Source: Cervus elaphus
Lineage: Eukaryota; Chordata; Mammalia; Artiodactyla; Cervidae
Length of the DNA stretch: 64,000 bases
Assembly (NCBI RefSeq): GCF_910594005.1
Contig: NC_057825.1
Span: 52,917,037-52,981,036, forward strand
Reading direction: 5' to 3'
The first letter of the stretch is position 1. Each line of letters starts with the position of its first letter. Position numbers and translations under genes: made by a program. Under the pieces are notes generated by a model, which was not told the DNA's origin, ran no database searches, and saw only the letters and a list, made by a program, of their open reading frames with translations. Shown here one piece after another: positions 44,884-56,328 of this stretch.

Positions 44884-45628
44884 GGCAGCCTCATTTTACA
44901 GTTTTTGCCCTTTAGAAAGCTTTGCTTTGAATTATTTAAAATGATTAATATGGATTCATTTAGTATATAATGTCACTATGTTACCACTCTAGGTCATTTA
45001 ATCTTACTCAGCACATAGCGCAATTTATTACAAATAATGCACAAGAATGAGAAATATGTGCCCATTGTCAATCAAAATTGCATGATTCATTCAAGATTAC
45101 ATGAAATTTAAAGAATCATTTCAAGATACATGAATTATCAAGATTCATTTCAAGATTACATGAAATCAATCAACTTTATTTCAGCTCATAAGGGAAACAG
45201 GAAGTTCTTATCTGAATAAGTGCCAGACAGTTTTTAACTCTTTGCTCTGGGATATCCATTAATGAGACCAGCTGGTGAAATAAAAATCAAACTTTGAACC
45301 ATAGTTATCTTAGATTATTCCCACCTGTCAACTTGTTTTAGTGTTTCCTGCATTCCTCATTTAAATAGTCCACTTCATATTTCATTTAGGGTCTCTCTGA
45401 CGAAGGAACTATCCTCCCCTTTTTCTGAGTACTCATGTTCTGTTTATAGTTGTAAGTTTAGTTTAAATCTGGGGTAGAAATTATGTTTTAAAGAATATAA
45501 CTAAGGAAGGTTATATGAATTAAGTGGTTCATAAATTTGTTGTATTGTTCGGATTGTACCCTATTTCTCTATTAAGAACAATTTTCTGCCATTAGGAGTT
45601 CACTGTTTAAGGTATTTTCAGCTGAAGA
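44884..45628. other. Unique-looking with a 29-bp degenerate tandem repeat
   Basis: Three 29-base units at about 45084-45170 ('gattcatttcaagattacat' type). Nothing else recognised. Confidence 0.55.
45084..45170. repeat. 29-bp x3 tandem repeat
   Basis: Unit starts GATTCATT, GAATCATT and GATTCATT at about 45084, 45113 and 45142. Confidence 0.8.
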
Positions 45629-45642
45629 TTTAATTTCTTGCT

Positions 45643-45848
45643 CAGTGGTGTCTGACTCTTTTCAACTCTACAGTCTTTATAGCCCACCAGGATCCTCCAT
45701 CCATGGAATTTTCTAAGCAAGAATACTGAGGTGGGTTGCTATAGCCTTCCCCAGGGTATCTTCCCAACCCAGGGTTTGAACTAGCATCTTTTGGGTCTCC
45801 TGCTTTGGCAGGCAGATTCTTTACCAATTTCATCACCTGGGAAGCCCT
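45643..45848 (-). mobile_element. Bov-tA-type SINE with perfect TSD
   Basis: Full copy. Exact 14-bp TSD TTTAATTTCTTGCT at 45629-45642 and 45849-45862. Confidence 0.94.
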
Positions 45849-45862
45849 TTTAATTTCTTGCT

Positions 45863-46224
45863 AAAACTCAAAAAACATCCTATGGATTATACAACCATTT
45901 AAACTGTCCTGTTACTTATACTTTACAGTAATTGAAGGATATGGAAATCAGTATTTATAGGAAGACTGGGACATCTCTTTGTTGTATTTTCTCCCTTTCT
46001 GCTAGTGAAGGAAAGACACACATTAACATTATACACTTGATAAAAAAAAAAATCTGTATGTTAAATTGCTATTCATGTGTAAGGTAGATATCCAAAGTGA
46101 GTTTTTGTGTACAAAGGTACCTGGTATTCCTTACATTGAGCACATTAAATCCCATCCTCCAATGATGAATCAATTTAAATAGTTGGAAAATAAGTACAAT
46201 ACAAGATATGAAGATGGTATTATG
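45863..46224. other. Unannotated stretch
   Basis: Nothing recognised. Confidence 0.5.
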
Positions 46225-46430
46225 TTCAGAGACACAGACAGTAAGTACATGGCTTTTGGATTTGACCAAAACTGGGTTGGAATCTCCTTTCTCTCACTGA
46301 CTCTGTCACCTTGAACACATTATATTTTACTAGTTTCTTCAGCTACAAAATATCAGTAATAGATAACCATTGTCTCCTACAATTTATTCTGTATATTCGG
46401 TGGTACATGATAGGTGTTCAATGGAAGATA
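46225..46430 (+). mobile_element. MIR SINE relic
   Basis: Order 'aactgggttggaatctcc', 'actctgtcaccttg', 'ttcttcagctacaaaat', 'acatgataggtgttcaat' follows MIR, an ancient tRNA-derived mammalian SINE. Confidence 0.65.
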
Positions 46431-46849
46431 ATCATGTTGGAAGTATTATAATAATGAGAGCTCAGGAAGCATTGACTGGTAGAAGGTCAGCATACCACAC
46501 ATTGTTGCCACGTGGCATGCTAAATACAAACTATCATCTACATTTAATTCACCACAATCTGTAAATTGCACCTCAGGAGACAAGAACTGCAAATTTGCTT
46601 TTTCTACAGTTTCAATTAAGAAAAAAGTATTCTATACCTGGATAGCTCTTAAGAAAACAACTTCACAGTTTCACCTAAAACATGAAAAATAAAATAAAGA
46701 GCAAATCATCTGAGAATCAAGGCAAGAATCCAATTGCTAAAATTATGGTTTTTGCTTAATCACAAGGGACAGAAAACCCATTGACATCATCATTACTATT
46801 ATCCTGATATTTTAGGAAATATATGCTATAGTATGCATAGTGTTACAAA

Positions 46850-46945
46850 ATGCTTACTGTCACAACACTGAGAGGTAGACATTAGGATCATCTCTGTTTT
46901 ACACATGTGACTTTTGATGCACAGTGCTCAGAACAGAAATCAGCT
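46850..46945 (-). mobile_element. MIR SINE relic
   Basis: 'actgagaggtagacatta', 'ctctgttttacacatgtga' and 'aaatcagctag' fit the reverse complement of the MIR core. Confidence 0.55.
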
Positions 46946-46973
46946 AGGTTTGTTGAATTAAACAAGTGAACTG

Positions 46974-47179
46974 TACTTGCGCTAAGTCGCCGCAGTTGTG
47001 TCTGACTCTTTGCAACCCCATGGACTGTAGCCCTCCAGGCTCCTCTGTCATTGGGTTCTCCAGGCAAGAATACTGGAGTGGGTTGCCATCTCCTTCTCCA
47101 GTGGATCTTCCCAAACCAGATGTCCTACCTGTGTCTCTTATGTCTCTCCTGCAGGCAGGTTCTTCGCCACTAGCACCAG
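46974..47179 (-). mobile_element. Bov-tA-type SINE
   Basis: Full minus-strand copy from 'gcgctaagtcgccgcag' to 'gccactagcacc'. Confidence 0.9.
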
Positions 47180-48028
47180 ATGAATGAATTTATTAAAAGA
47201 CCATTCCTGTCAGAAAAATTACCCAGGGCTATACAACTTGAAGTTCAGAAGGATTTAAAACTAGGGTTCCATGTAGGAGAGGAAACAGCAGGAACACTGA
47301 TCTGATTCAAGGCTGTTGGTCAGGACCATTGCTGAAACTTAAACATGATCAACCCCTAGACCTGTGCCAGGCTTGGGTGTCTGTATGCCCAGGGGAGGGA
47401 AGGTCAAGGATTTAAAGACCAGAGCCATTGAGGACTTTGAACCTGGGTGCACAATCTACAGAGAACAGTGACTATCTTGAGTTTCTAAGAGCATTCCTCT
47501 GTCTCCACTTTTGGAACATTCTTAGACATACTGATTCATGCATCCCACTCAACAGATACAAAGGCAGAGCGCCAGGAGGCTGAGGCACTCTTGATCAGCC
47601 AGAATTGAGAAGAGTTGAAACTCTTACCAGCCCTGAGGATAAAGTTAAATGTTAAAGTTTTCCCTCTATCTGTTTCATGCCTAGAGAACAGAACTCTATT
47701 AGATCTATTGAGTAAATAAATGAGTAGGTGACTTAATTGAATATCCTCAACAGACTTCCTAAATTAACATTGCATTTTTCATATCTAAGTTTAAACTTAC
47801 CCAATGGCTTCCTATAAACACGCTGATCAATTTTCTAGTCACTTCCCAACTTGGCTCAGCCTCAGACCTCTTAGGGAGCTCACATTCCCCTAACTCCTTC
47901 TCTCTAGTTAGTATTCCAGGAGCTAACGATCATAAAAAGCACTCACAGAACATTCATTGATCATTACAATCATTTGTGGCACTTTAAAACCTGAATGCTG
48001 TAGGTTCTTACAGTCTCATTTCCCACTT
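47180..48028. other. Unique-looking, possible L2 scraps
   Basis: 47780-48028 and 48968-49250 together resemble an L2 3' region split by the SINE cluster ('caatggcttcct', 'ccaaggcttttgctcatg'). Low confidence. Confidence 0.35.
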
Positions 48029-48041
48029 ATAATCCACATAT

Positions 48042-48224
48042 AGAGCCAGCATGCACGCTCAGGCATGTTTGAGTCTTTGTGACCCCATGGCTCCTCTGTC
48101 CATGGCAAGAATACTTGAGCGGCTTGCCATTTTCTACTCCAGTTTATCTTCCTGACCCAGGGATTGAACCCAGGTCTCCCACATCGCAGGTGGATTCTTT
48201 ACCACTGCACCACCCTGGAAGCCT
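48042..48224 (-). mobile_element. Bov-tA-type SINE, internally deleted
   Basis: First of a three-SINE run. TSD ATAATCCACATAT / ATAACCCGCATAT at 48029-48041 and 48225-48237 (two mismatches). About 25 bases around 'gactgtagcccacc' are missing. Confidence 0.87.
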
Positions 48225-48237
48225 ATAACCCGCATAT

Positions 48238-48436
48238 GCTCTGCTTAGTCCCATCCAACTCTTTGCGACCCTGTGGACTATAGCCTTCCAGGCTATTATG
48301 TCCATGGAGATCCTCCAGGCAAGAATACTGGTGTGGGTTGAGATGCCTTCCTCCAGGGGATCTTCCCAATCCAAGGATCAAACTCAGGTCTCCCACACTG
48401 CAGGCGGATTCTTTACTTCTGAGCCACCAGGGAAGC
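48238..48436 (-). mobile_element. Bov-tA-type SINE
   Basis: Second of the run, full body from 'gcttagtcccatccaac' to 'gccaccagggaagcccc'. Confidence 0.88.
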
Positions 48437-48489
48437 CCCAAAATACTGGAGTGGGTAATCTATCCATTCTACAGGAGGAACTTCCTGAC

Positions 48490-48494
48490 CCAGG
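48490..48494. repeat. Left target duplication of LTR (CCAGG)
   Basis: Matches 48887-48891. The SINE consensus has this motif once. Confidence 0.75.
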
Positions 48495-48554
48495 TGTGAG
48501 GCGAGCAGAAGTAACGCAGCTTAGATTAGGAGTAGACCTTCCTACTTGGTACCA

Positions 48555-48615
48555 CTGTTTGCCAATTAGGACCAATTAGCTTTCACTTAATACTGACGCT
48601 GTTTGCCAATTAGGA
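48555..48615 (+). repeat. U3 direct repeat in solo LTR
   Basis: CTGTTTGCCAATTAGGA occurs twice, at 48555-48571 and 48599-48615, 44 bases apart. Such U3 repeats often hold enhancer sites. Confidence 0.9.
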
Positions 48616-48716
48616 AATTAGGAATGGGGCGGAAACCCCCAGGAAAGTCCCACGTGCGCGAAAGTATTGACCAATGAAATTGCTTTGCAAACGTGTAACC
48701 AATCCACTTCTCACCC

Positions 48717-48723
48717 TATAAAT
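48717..48723 (+). promoter_or_regulatory. Solo-LTR TATA box
   Basis: TATAAAT, 14 bases after the nearer CCAAT box and 82 bases before the poly-A signal. Promoter activity is possible but unproven. Confidence 0.65.
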
Positions 48724-48804
48724 TTGTGTAACAGCTTGGGCTCGGGGCTCTCTGACCCGCACCACTGCGTTGGTTGCGGGCGGAGAGTCCTGACTCAAAT
48801 CAGT

Positions 48805-48810
48805 AATAAA
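48805..48810 (+). terminator. Solo-LTR polyadenylation signal
   Basis: AATAAA in the R region. Confidence 0.7.
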
Positions 48811-48967
48811 CTTCCCTTCCTGCGAGTTGCATTGTCTTGGAAGCCTTCTCTCTTCCTGCTCGGGGATTCGGACATCGGGCATAACACCAGGAATTGAACC
48901 AGGTTCTCCTGCATTGCAGATGCATTCTTTACCAGCTGAGCTACCCAGGAAATCCTATAACCCATAG

Positions 48968-51324
48968 GCTTACAGTCTATTGATAGTAAAATATTCACCC
49001 ACAAACACACAACCTCACAGCTCCTCAGCCAAGGCTTTTGCTCATGTTGGTTTCTGTTGGCTCCCAGTTGCTAATGAGACTTACTGAGGCTCCCACCTAA
49101 CTCCAAGGAAGCAGTATATGAAAGCTCAAAGGACTCATTGCCTTCATCAATCTTGATCATAGTCATCTCTCATTCAGATAGACCACCATTAACCGTGGGC
49201 TTCGAGGAAATGCTCCCTGCTTCTGGAAGCCTTCACACACCATGGTGAACTCTATAAATCTCACCAATGAATAAGCAATATTTAGCAGAAAATTACTCTA
49301 TATAGTGGCTTACCTTTTCACCTAGTTAAGCAGTAATATTTTGCAAACTTACCTTAAAATGAAATGTGACTTAAATTATACATTTATAATGCTTCATCTT
49401 CAGTAACACTGTTGATTTTTTTTTTTGCACTTTTGAATTTTGAGATACTAGTTTGTTTCTTCTTCCTTAGCCTTGAATTGTTAAAAAATAAAAACATAGT
49501 CAAGGATATCTACTTATAATGAAAGCAGCACAGCCGAAACATTCTTTATAACAAATTAACAGGAGGGATATCACACTGAAGATAAAAGAGACAGTTAAAT
49601 TAACTTGGCATAACATATGAATCAAGACATTTCCTACAATCCTACATTAGTTTGTGGAATAAAAACATTACTATTTAATGATGATGATTATGACATTAAC
49701 TACTATAATTTTTTGGCTTCTGTACTGGATGCCTTTAACTCAAATCTCAATATAATGATGCAGCATATAAATTTATTACTACTTTACTAATGCAAGGTAA
49801 ATCATTTAAATATTGTTGCTAAGCTGCTCAACTATGACTTCACAATCTGACTCAAATATGTGGTCCCATCCAAAATGACCTATCATTGTATTTAATGCTC
49901 TACTTTCCTGTAGATAGAACTAATAATGACATTTTAATTGGAAATTTTTATGGTTCCTAATCATAAATAATTGGAAATTTAGTGCTACTTGACAATTAAT
50001 TTAGTACAAAATCTAATTAAGTTACTGAGAAAATATTTCAAGCAGCTATATCATTTACAACTAAGAAAAAATAAATTAATATCAAATACTAAAAATAATA
50101 GCTATATGTTGAGCCTTTGGAATGTCTTTGTGATTGTGAGTGTCTTTCTTTGGTTTAAATCTTCATTTAGATATGTAACTTAAACAAACTTCCTTCAGCT
50201 TCCTCAACATAACAGAAGGCAAGATATGAAGCTTAAGAGAGTCTCAAGTAAAACAAGTAGATTCAAGGAAGAAATAGGAATTAATTGCTCTAGTTATCTT
50301 AGGAAAAAAATCCTACTAAAATTGTTTCTCATGGTCCTGGACTCACTGAAGAGGGGAAAAAAAAATTACAACAGAGCAGAATCCTGCCAGTTCATCTTAC
50401 AAGGTAATTTAGCATGAACTAAGAAGAAACAACTGAAATGCAAGATTTATAGAGAAGAAAATTTTTAAAAATGTTCTCTACTAGGTCTTCAATGTCAAGA
50501 GGATTTTCTGGCACATTTTAAGCAACATTTGATAACTGAAGGAATAAAGCAAATAAGCTTAGCTATTGCAGCAACACATAATTAAAAATTGAGTGTACTA
50601 TTACAGATGAAGCAGAAAATATAATTTAATGAAAAGAAAGTTACCAAAAAAAAAAAAAAAAAAACATGTCACTTTGGATTTCTTGTTTTTACTTTTGTGT
50701 TGTAAGGTTAATTACACTTTGGTGCAGACCTATAGTCTTACACAATTAAGGATGGGGGAAAAAAAAATCTGGACTGACATCTTGATCAGAGGAATGAACT
50801 CCTAGCTCACATTGTCAACTTTGACTATTAATGCATTCTGACAAATGAATTGATTAAAATTGTACTTACATATTCTTCCTTATTCATCCTTTGTTAAAAT
50901 CCAGTATTTTCTCACTTAAACAGCTCAGTAATCTACCTAATTATAGCAGAAATCCTCTGATAATAGATACATATCAGCAAGTTTAGTGCAATAGGCAACT
51001 CTACACAAACCTTTATGTAGTCTCTATTTCTTGAAGCTGGAATTGCTTAGTGTTTGAAAACAACAGTCTTTACATTGAGTATATATGGGTTTAAATTGGT
51101 ATTCTCCCACAATGAGAAGAACTTAAAAACTTAAGCAAACAACTTAAAAACACTAAATTGCAATATTCTCATGTATTAACATTAAACATGTGGATAATGA
51201 GACTCTAGGGATTTTTTGTGAAAACAGAACATCTTGCTTATTTGGCACATATTAACCACTCCATAAACGGCATTTTATTAAAAGCATCATTATCAACAAC
51301 ATAGAAGGATATATTCATCTTACG
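48968..51324. other. Unannotated AT-rich block, 2.4 kb
   Basis: Apart from possible L2 scraps before 49250 and an A-run at 50646-50664, no repeat or gene recognised. Short open segments (49989-50417, plus) are AT-rich and motif-free. Confidence 0.5.
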
Positions 51325-51560
51325 TTTGTTAAGCATCTATCATAAACTGTTCTAGCTGGTCCTGACATAACTATGAACAAAACAGATTAAAATTTCTACT
51401 CTTGTAAAGAATTTGTTCTTCTGTTAGAAGATATAGAAAATAAAAGTTGACAAGAACATTAGATAGTGAGTTAGATGACATTGAGCATATGGTAAAAACA
51501 ACATAAGAATGGTCAACCAGGCTTAAAAAGAGGAAGGAAATGTCCATAATTTTAAGTGGG
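51325..51560 (-). mobile_element. Ancient L2/MIR-type relic
   Basis: 'ttaagcatctatcataaact', 'gttctagctggtcctgac' and 'gaacaaaacagattaaaat' follow the reverse-complemented L2 3' end. Confidence 0.6.
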
Positions 51561-51721
51561 GTGAACTGGCTTGACTTCATTTAGACTATGATATTTTAAA
51601 GTATGTACGTTCCCAAATTTTCACATATGTGTCAAAACCATAAAACTTCTATTATAGGAAAGTTTCCACTCTATTTTATTTTCTATTTTGGTATGAAAAC
51701 ATATATGTGTAAGGCAAGCTA

Positions 51722-51939
51722 CAGTTGACCCTTAAACAGCAGATTTGAACTGTGTGGATCCAGCTATAAATGGATTTTTTTTTTCTTTTCTTTCAACAGT
51801 AAATACTGCAGTATTTCATCATCTACAGTTGGTTGAATTCACACAAGTGGAACTGTGGATATGGAGGAACCAAACACATGGAGGGTCTACTGCAAATTTT
51901 TTAAGCTAATATGAGTACACGTTGTTCAAGGGCCAACTG
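51722..51939. mobile_element. Short DNA transposon with terminal inverted repeats
   Basis: CAGTTGACCCTTAAACA (51722-51738) pairs with TGTTCAAGGGCCAACTG (51923-51939), 15 of 17 bases. Length 218, noncoding. The left flank is TA. Terminal sequence and size suggest a Tigger-type (TcMar) non-autonomous element. Confidence 0.78.
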
Positions 51940-52563
51940 CATCTGCATATATTCTTCTGTACCACACTGGTTATCTTTAATGTACACACACAAAAGCTTG
52001 CATTATATATATGCTTTAATATATGTTGTATGCTTATATATTTATACTTTGCTATCCTTGCACATAATTTCACACATTTATACATATTTGTATGCCCTTA
52101 TTTTTATATGCACCTAATCTTTTTCACAAGATTTTCACAAATATTATTGAATGTTGCATTAGGAATAGCCAACATGATTTTACATTTTTAGCTTAGTTTT
52201 TGCTAGATAAGGTTGTTCTGTAAAAGTGAGTGTCCGCTTTTTTCCTTTATCATTAAGGAAGTTATAGAAATATAATGGTACAGTCAGAGTAGGTAGACTG
52301 AAACCTAGGACTATTATTATTTGAGAAGTAAAATTGCACTGGGCTTTGTGCATTGCTAAAAAGAAAGGGTGGGTATCTATCTGAATGAATTACTGGAGGT
52401 CTAAGGCAAAAGTAAGAAAAAAGTCATTGGAATTCCAGAGAATCTCTTGAAAAGTATTATGAAAAAGTGAGTATCAAGTCAGTCTAACTCAGGATAATGT
52501 TCATGGTGTTAGAGAATGAGCAAAAGAAGATATTTTAGGACACTGAGTCCCATCTTAGATGGA
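51940..52563. other. Unannotated stretch
   Basis: AT-rich, with a degenerate TATG/ATAC run near 52000-52110. Confidence 0.5.
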
Positions 52564-52612
52564 CTTCTGTAAGACTTTCATTAAGTTTCTGTAAGACTTT
52601 CATGAAGTTTCT
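52564..52612. repeat. 23-bp x2 tandem repeat
   Basis: 'ttctgtaagactttcat' plus '[t/g]aagt' twice, with a third partial copy. Confidence 0.85.
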
Positions 52613-52811
52613 GAAAACCAAGGACTGAACAGAAAGCTTCCCAGGAGGCTACTGACAACAGCCCAACTAATTTTGTGCCAAACAGATGGGATGAGGGATA
52701 ACAAAGAGGCCTTGAGCTTGTAATTGCTTTTATTTTATGCTCAATGCAAGGAAAATAAATCTGCTCTTCCAAATTAATAAACATTGAAAAAGAAAATAAA
52801 AAGCAGATGGA

Positions 52812-52879
52812 TTGGGAATACATGTAAATCCATGGCTGATTCATATCAATGTATGACAAAACCCACTGGAAAAAAAAAA
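52812..52879 (+). mobile_element. Ultra-short L1 insertion with TSD
   Basis: About 53 bases of L1 3' UTR ('ttgggaatacatgtaaatcc' to 'gtatgacaaaacccactgg') plus an A tail. Exact 14-bp TSD AAAAAGCAGATGGA at 52798-52811 and 52880-52893. Confidence 0.93.
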
Positions 52880-52893
52880 AAAAAGCAGATGGA

Positions 52894-54713
52894 ATATATT
52901 GTCCATCAGATAAAGGTAACCAGCATTTTGTTCAGCAATGCAGGTTTAATTATGTTAGTTAATGTAGGAGGTGAAATTGAGGAGTTAGGTCTTATGTTGA
53001 ATTAAAATTGATTGACTCTAGAACATGTCCTTAAATTGAAGAAAAGAAATAACTTGACCTTTGAAACCATCAAAGTTATAAAGCTTCTTTAAAAATATAA
53101 TTTTCTCTTGGGGAACTTTGATTGATCACTTCTAAGCAGGCTGTCAGCAAATATTTTTCAATAATTTGGACAGTCCTCATCTAAAGATGGAGATTTTTAT
53201 TCAGACAAAAGTGGAGGAAACATCATTTGCAAGCCTAGGTAGAAGAAAGGAATAATTTCCAATTTATATGCAAAACAACAGATATGTATAACCCATTCCT
53301 TCTGGCTCAATTAGTTAAAAAATAAAAGAGAGTGAATGAGAAAGACTGACTTAACAACACTGTAATCTAAGCACAACATCAATGTTTCCAAAGGGAGCTA
53401 ACTAATTGGTTACATCAGTACTCTGCCAGCCAAGCAAGTCACACATGAGCTGCACCATGTCTCTGATTAAAAAGCTTAAAAGCCAAAGCTCATGGAAGAC
53501 AATGAGAGCAGAACATTGGAATATATTTCTGAATATATACTTAAAGACTTAAAGATCATAGGGCTCAATCAGGTCCTGGATTGGCAATAAAGGAGAATAT
53601 TGATTTCTAGTTGCCTTTCTATTGTATTTCTAGGAAAAAATATCATCTCCTTAGTTTTTAATTACTCTCAGTGAAGCTGTCTTTGCCCTAGTTCTTGTTT
53701 AAGTTGTTCTCTGCCCTTTAATCTTTCTCTCTACATCTCTCTCCCACTCTTTCTCTCTCTCACATACACAAAACATTTTTTTTTCTTACATGAACTGAAT
53801 AGAAAATTAAATGAAGGCAACCTGATGCTCTAGCATTTATATGGTTGAAAAATAACACTACAATGAAGTTTCATTTACACTTATGTAGATATTCTACAAA
53901 TTGAATTATTGCAGGAAGAGACATCTTTACATTTTAATGACAATTCAAGGTTTATACTTATCTATACTGTGATCAAATGTAAAATAGAAAAGCTGCTGTT
54001 GGAAAAATGAGAGTAGGCTAAAAAGGAGAAAGTGTCACATACCATTAGTATCTTGCAATATTCAGTGACTCCAAAAGACTACCAAAAAGTCCTGTGAACT
54101 TTTGATGAAAATGGCTTCGGTCAGTTCCAATATTCTGAAATCTAGTATTTTTTCCTTGATATCTGTCTTTTTCCTCAATACGTGTCTTAACATAGTAGAT
54201 AGGTCCATACCATACTGTGCCCACCCTAGATCTTTTATTTTCTCTACTAGTGGTATGTTTATATGTGTGTATGTGGGTGTTTGTGTGGGTTAGGTGGATG
54301 GGTGGAATTAATGATAAAGAAATTTTATTGGAGCAAACCTGGCTAGCACTTGTCATTTCTACCTGATGGCTGGCATGTCCTAATCTGCAGTTTCAGTTAT
54401 CTATCTTGCATGTTCCCAGTATTTCTTGCACTTTCTTGTACATTTCTGCCATCGTTTATGTTCTCAGAAACTCCAGCCAAATTCCCACGAAAGCTTGTAT
54501 AGTGAAAATAAGAATGAATTTTATTGAATTTTATTTGAATATAATATCATCTATGAAATAATATAGTTGAAGAAAACTCAGTATTTGTAATCACAATTGC
54601 TTGAATTTGAAGTTCTATGACAAACTTGATGGGAGAATAATTTGACTTTTCCTCATCTATAAAATGGAAAGTTTTGAATAATTATCAAAGTATTCAATTA
54701 AAATGTGTTTAGG
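52894..54713. other. Unannotated, 1.8 kb
   Basis: Unique-looking. A short (CT)n region near 53720-53765 and a GT-rich run near 54257-54285. No gene recognised. Confidence 0.5.
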
Positions 54714-54968
54714 GGGATAACTCTGGTTCAGTAGTTATGGATTCACTTTACAATGCAGGGGACACAGGTTTGATACCTGGTTGGGGAACTAAGATGCCTC
54801 TGAGCAACTAAACTGGTGTGCCACAATTAGCCTGAATCCTTCAACTACTGAACACACACACCACAACTAGAGGATCCATGCATCACAACAAAAGATTTCA
54901 CATGACACAGTGATGATACCACATGCTTCAATTAAGTCCTGATGCAGCCAAGTAAATAAATATTTTTT
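54714..54968 (+). mobile_element. Old CHR-type SINE
   Basis: 'caatgcaggggacacaggtt', 'ggttggggaactaagatgcc', 'gatgcagccaagtaaataaa'. Diverged, with an A/T-rich tail. Confidence 0.7.
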
Positions 54969-55106
54969 AAATGTGTTTTATGTGGTTACCAAAGGATGAA
55001 AGAGCAGATAAAGTCAAGGAGGGTCTTGGAATGCAGGAATAGAAAATCCAGACCCTTATCATACTTCCCTCCTCCATGTTGTAACTATTAATGGATTTCA
55101 GGTCCT

Positions 55107-55305
55107 CCTGGGAAAGATTGCCGGCAGAAGGAGAAGGGGATGACAGAGGATGAGATGGCTGGATGGCATCACCGACTCAATGGACATGAGTTTGGGTAGG
55201 CTCTGCGGGAGTTGGTGATGGACAGGGAGGTCTGGTGTGCTGCAGTTCATGGGGTTGCAAAGAGTTGGACATGACTGAGTGACTGAACTGAGCTAACTGA
55301 ACTGA
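55107..55305 (+). mobile_element. Short BovB inside the LTR
   Basis: The last ~200 bases of BovB ending in repeated 'actgaactgag' units. It separates the U3 start from the promoter part of the LTR. Confidence 0.85.
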
Positions 55306-55437
55306 GCAATATAACCTGGCTCCCCTCCTACCATGTAGGGAGAACGTATTTGCTTACTCTTCTCCCACCCGGTAGGTGTGCCTCATCCAATCAGCAAATG
55401 ACCCTCAAGATCCCTGTCCCTCTCCTTGTACCCTGGC

Positions 55438-55445
55438 TATAAAAA
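55438..55445 (+). promoter_or_regulatory. LTR TATA box
   Basis: TATAAAAA, 47 bases after CCAAT and 74 before AATAAA. Confidence 0.55.
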
Positions 55446-55590
55446 TGGACTAAGGGCCTCTGTTCAACATTGGTTCTCCCTTGAGCTGGCCTACTGTTCT
55501 AATAGTGTCTCCCACTCTAATAAACTTTATTTCCCTCTCATTCTGTCTCATATCTGTAAATCCTTTTCCATCCCACACATGTACCAGGAC

Positions 55591-56328
55591 ATTTAGAATG
55601 TAAAAAATGTTACACTAAGTTAATGTATCAAGTGGAGGAAAGTTACAGAAATCATGCCCTTCAATTCAGCAACATTTTTTCACCCCTTAGAAAATTTAGA
55701 TACATAATACTATCAACACATATTTTACTTGTAATTATTAATCATTATCTGTAGTATGTCCACATGACACTCACTAATAATACAACAAAAACTTAGGGTA
55801 TTATAAAGCCCTGTTTATTTTGCTATTCTTCAGCAATGAGGTGAGATCTATGATACTTTTAACTTAATTCCAATCTGCTACCATTATTATTAAATGCAGT
55901 TTATGACTAAGATCTTAATATGTTACTCAATTTTGCTTCTATTATATCTCCTCATTGCTTAGTCTTTGAAAGAGTTATCCGTACTTGGAAGATAGCTAAA
56001 GTTTTGCAGAGAAGCAACATGCATTCTGAAATGAAATCTTATTAAATGTATTTGTATTAGGTGCAAACAGCAAATGCAATTACAAATGTTTACATACTAG
56101 AGGTATATTTCTAGAAGCAATATTATTATTTCTTCATGGGAATATCAAATTAAGTGTTTTATCCATAAATAATTATCAGAGTTCTTTCACAAGCGTGCTA
56201 TCATGGAACTGAAGGAAGTGAAGAAGGACACTGTGACTGGTTTATGTTCAAAATGTGAAGAAAATAATGTAGGTTCATTTGTGTAAATAGTCATTTATTA
56301 AATGTCTATATATAAATGCATATACTAG
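55591..56328. other. Unannotated AT-rich stretch
   Basis: Nothing recognised. Confidence 0.5.

Larger units (their letters stand above)
48495..48886 (+). mobile_element. Solo LTR of an endogenous retrovirus, 392 bp
   Basis: Starts TGTGAGG and ends ATAACA, with TGT...ACA termini, and is flanked by CCAGG on both sides. The U3 has a 17-bp direct repeat (48555-48571 and 48599-48615), CCAAT boxes at 48671-48675 and 48699-48703, and TATAAAT at 48717-48723. R/U5 has AATAAA at 48805-48810. There are many CpGs compared with the rest of the window, which argues for recent arrival. No internal viral sequence remains, so LTR-LTR recombination has probably removed it. The family (class I is likely) is not determined. 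Confidence 0.88.
48437..48954 (-). mobile_element. Partial SINE interrupted by a solo LTR
   Basis: Third of the run: 48437-48494 plus 48892-48954. It begins mid-body ('aaaatactggagtgggt'), so its 3' third is missing. The LTR sits between 'cttcctgaccc' and 'aattgaacc'. A copy of the target (ATAACCCATA) follows at 48957. Confidence 0.85.
55000..55590 (+). mobile_element. Retroviral LTR (ERV1-like) interrupted by BovB
   Basis: CCAAT (55387-55391), TATAAAAA (55438-55445) and AATAAA (55519-55524) in correct order and spacing, then a U5 ending near 'gtaccaggaca'. The left end and TSD are not resolved. No viral genes are adjacent, so it is a probable solo LTR. Confidence 0.65.
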
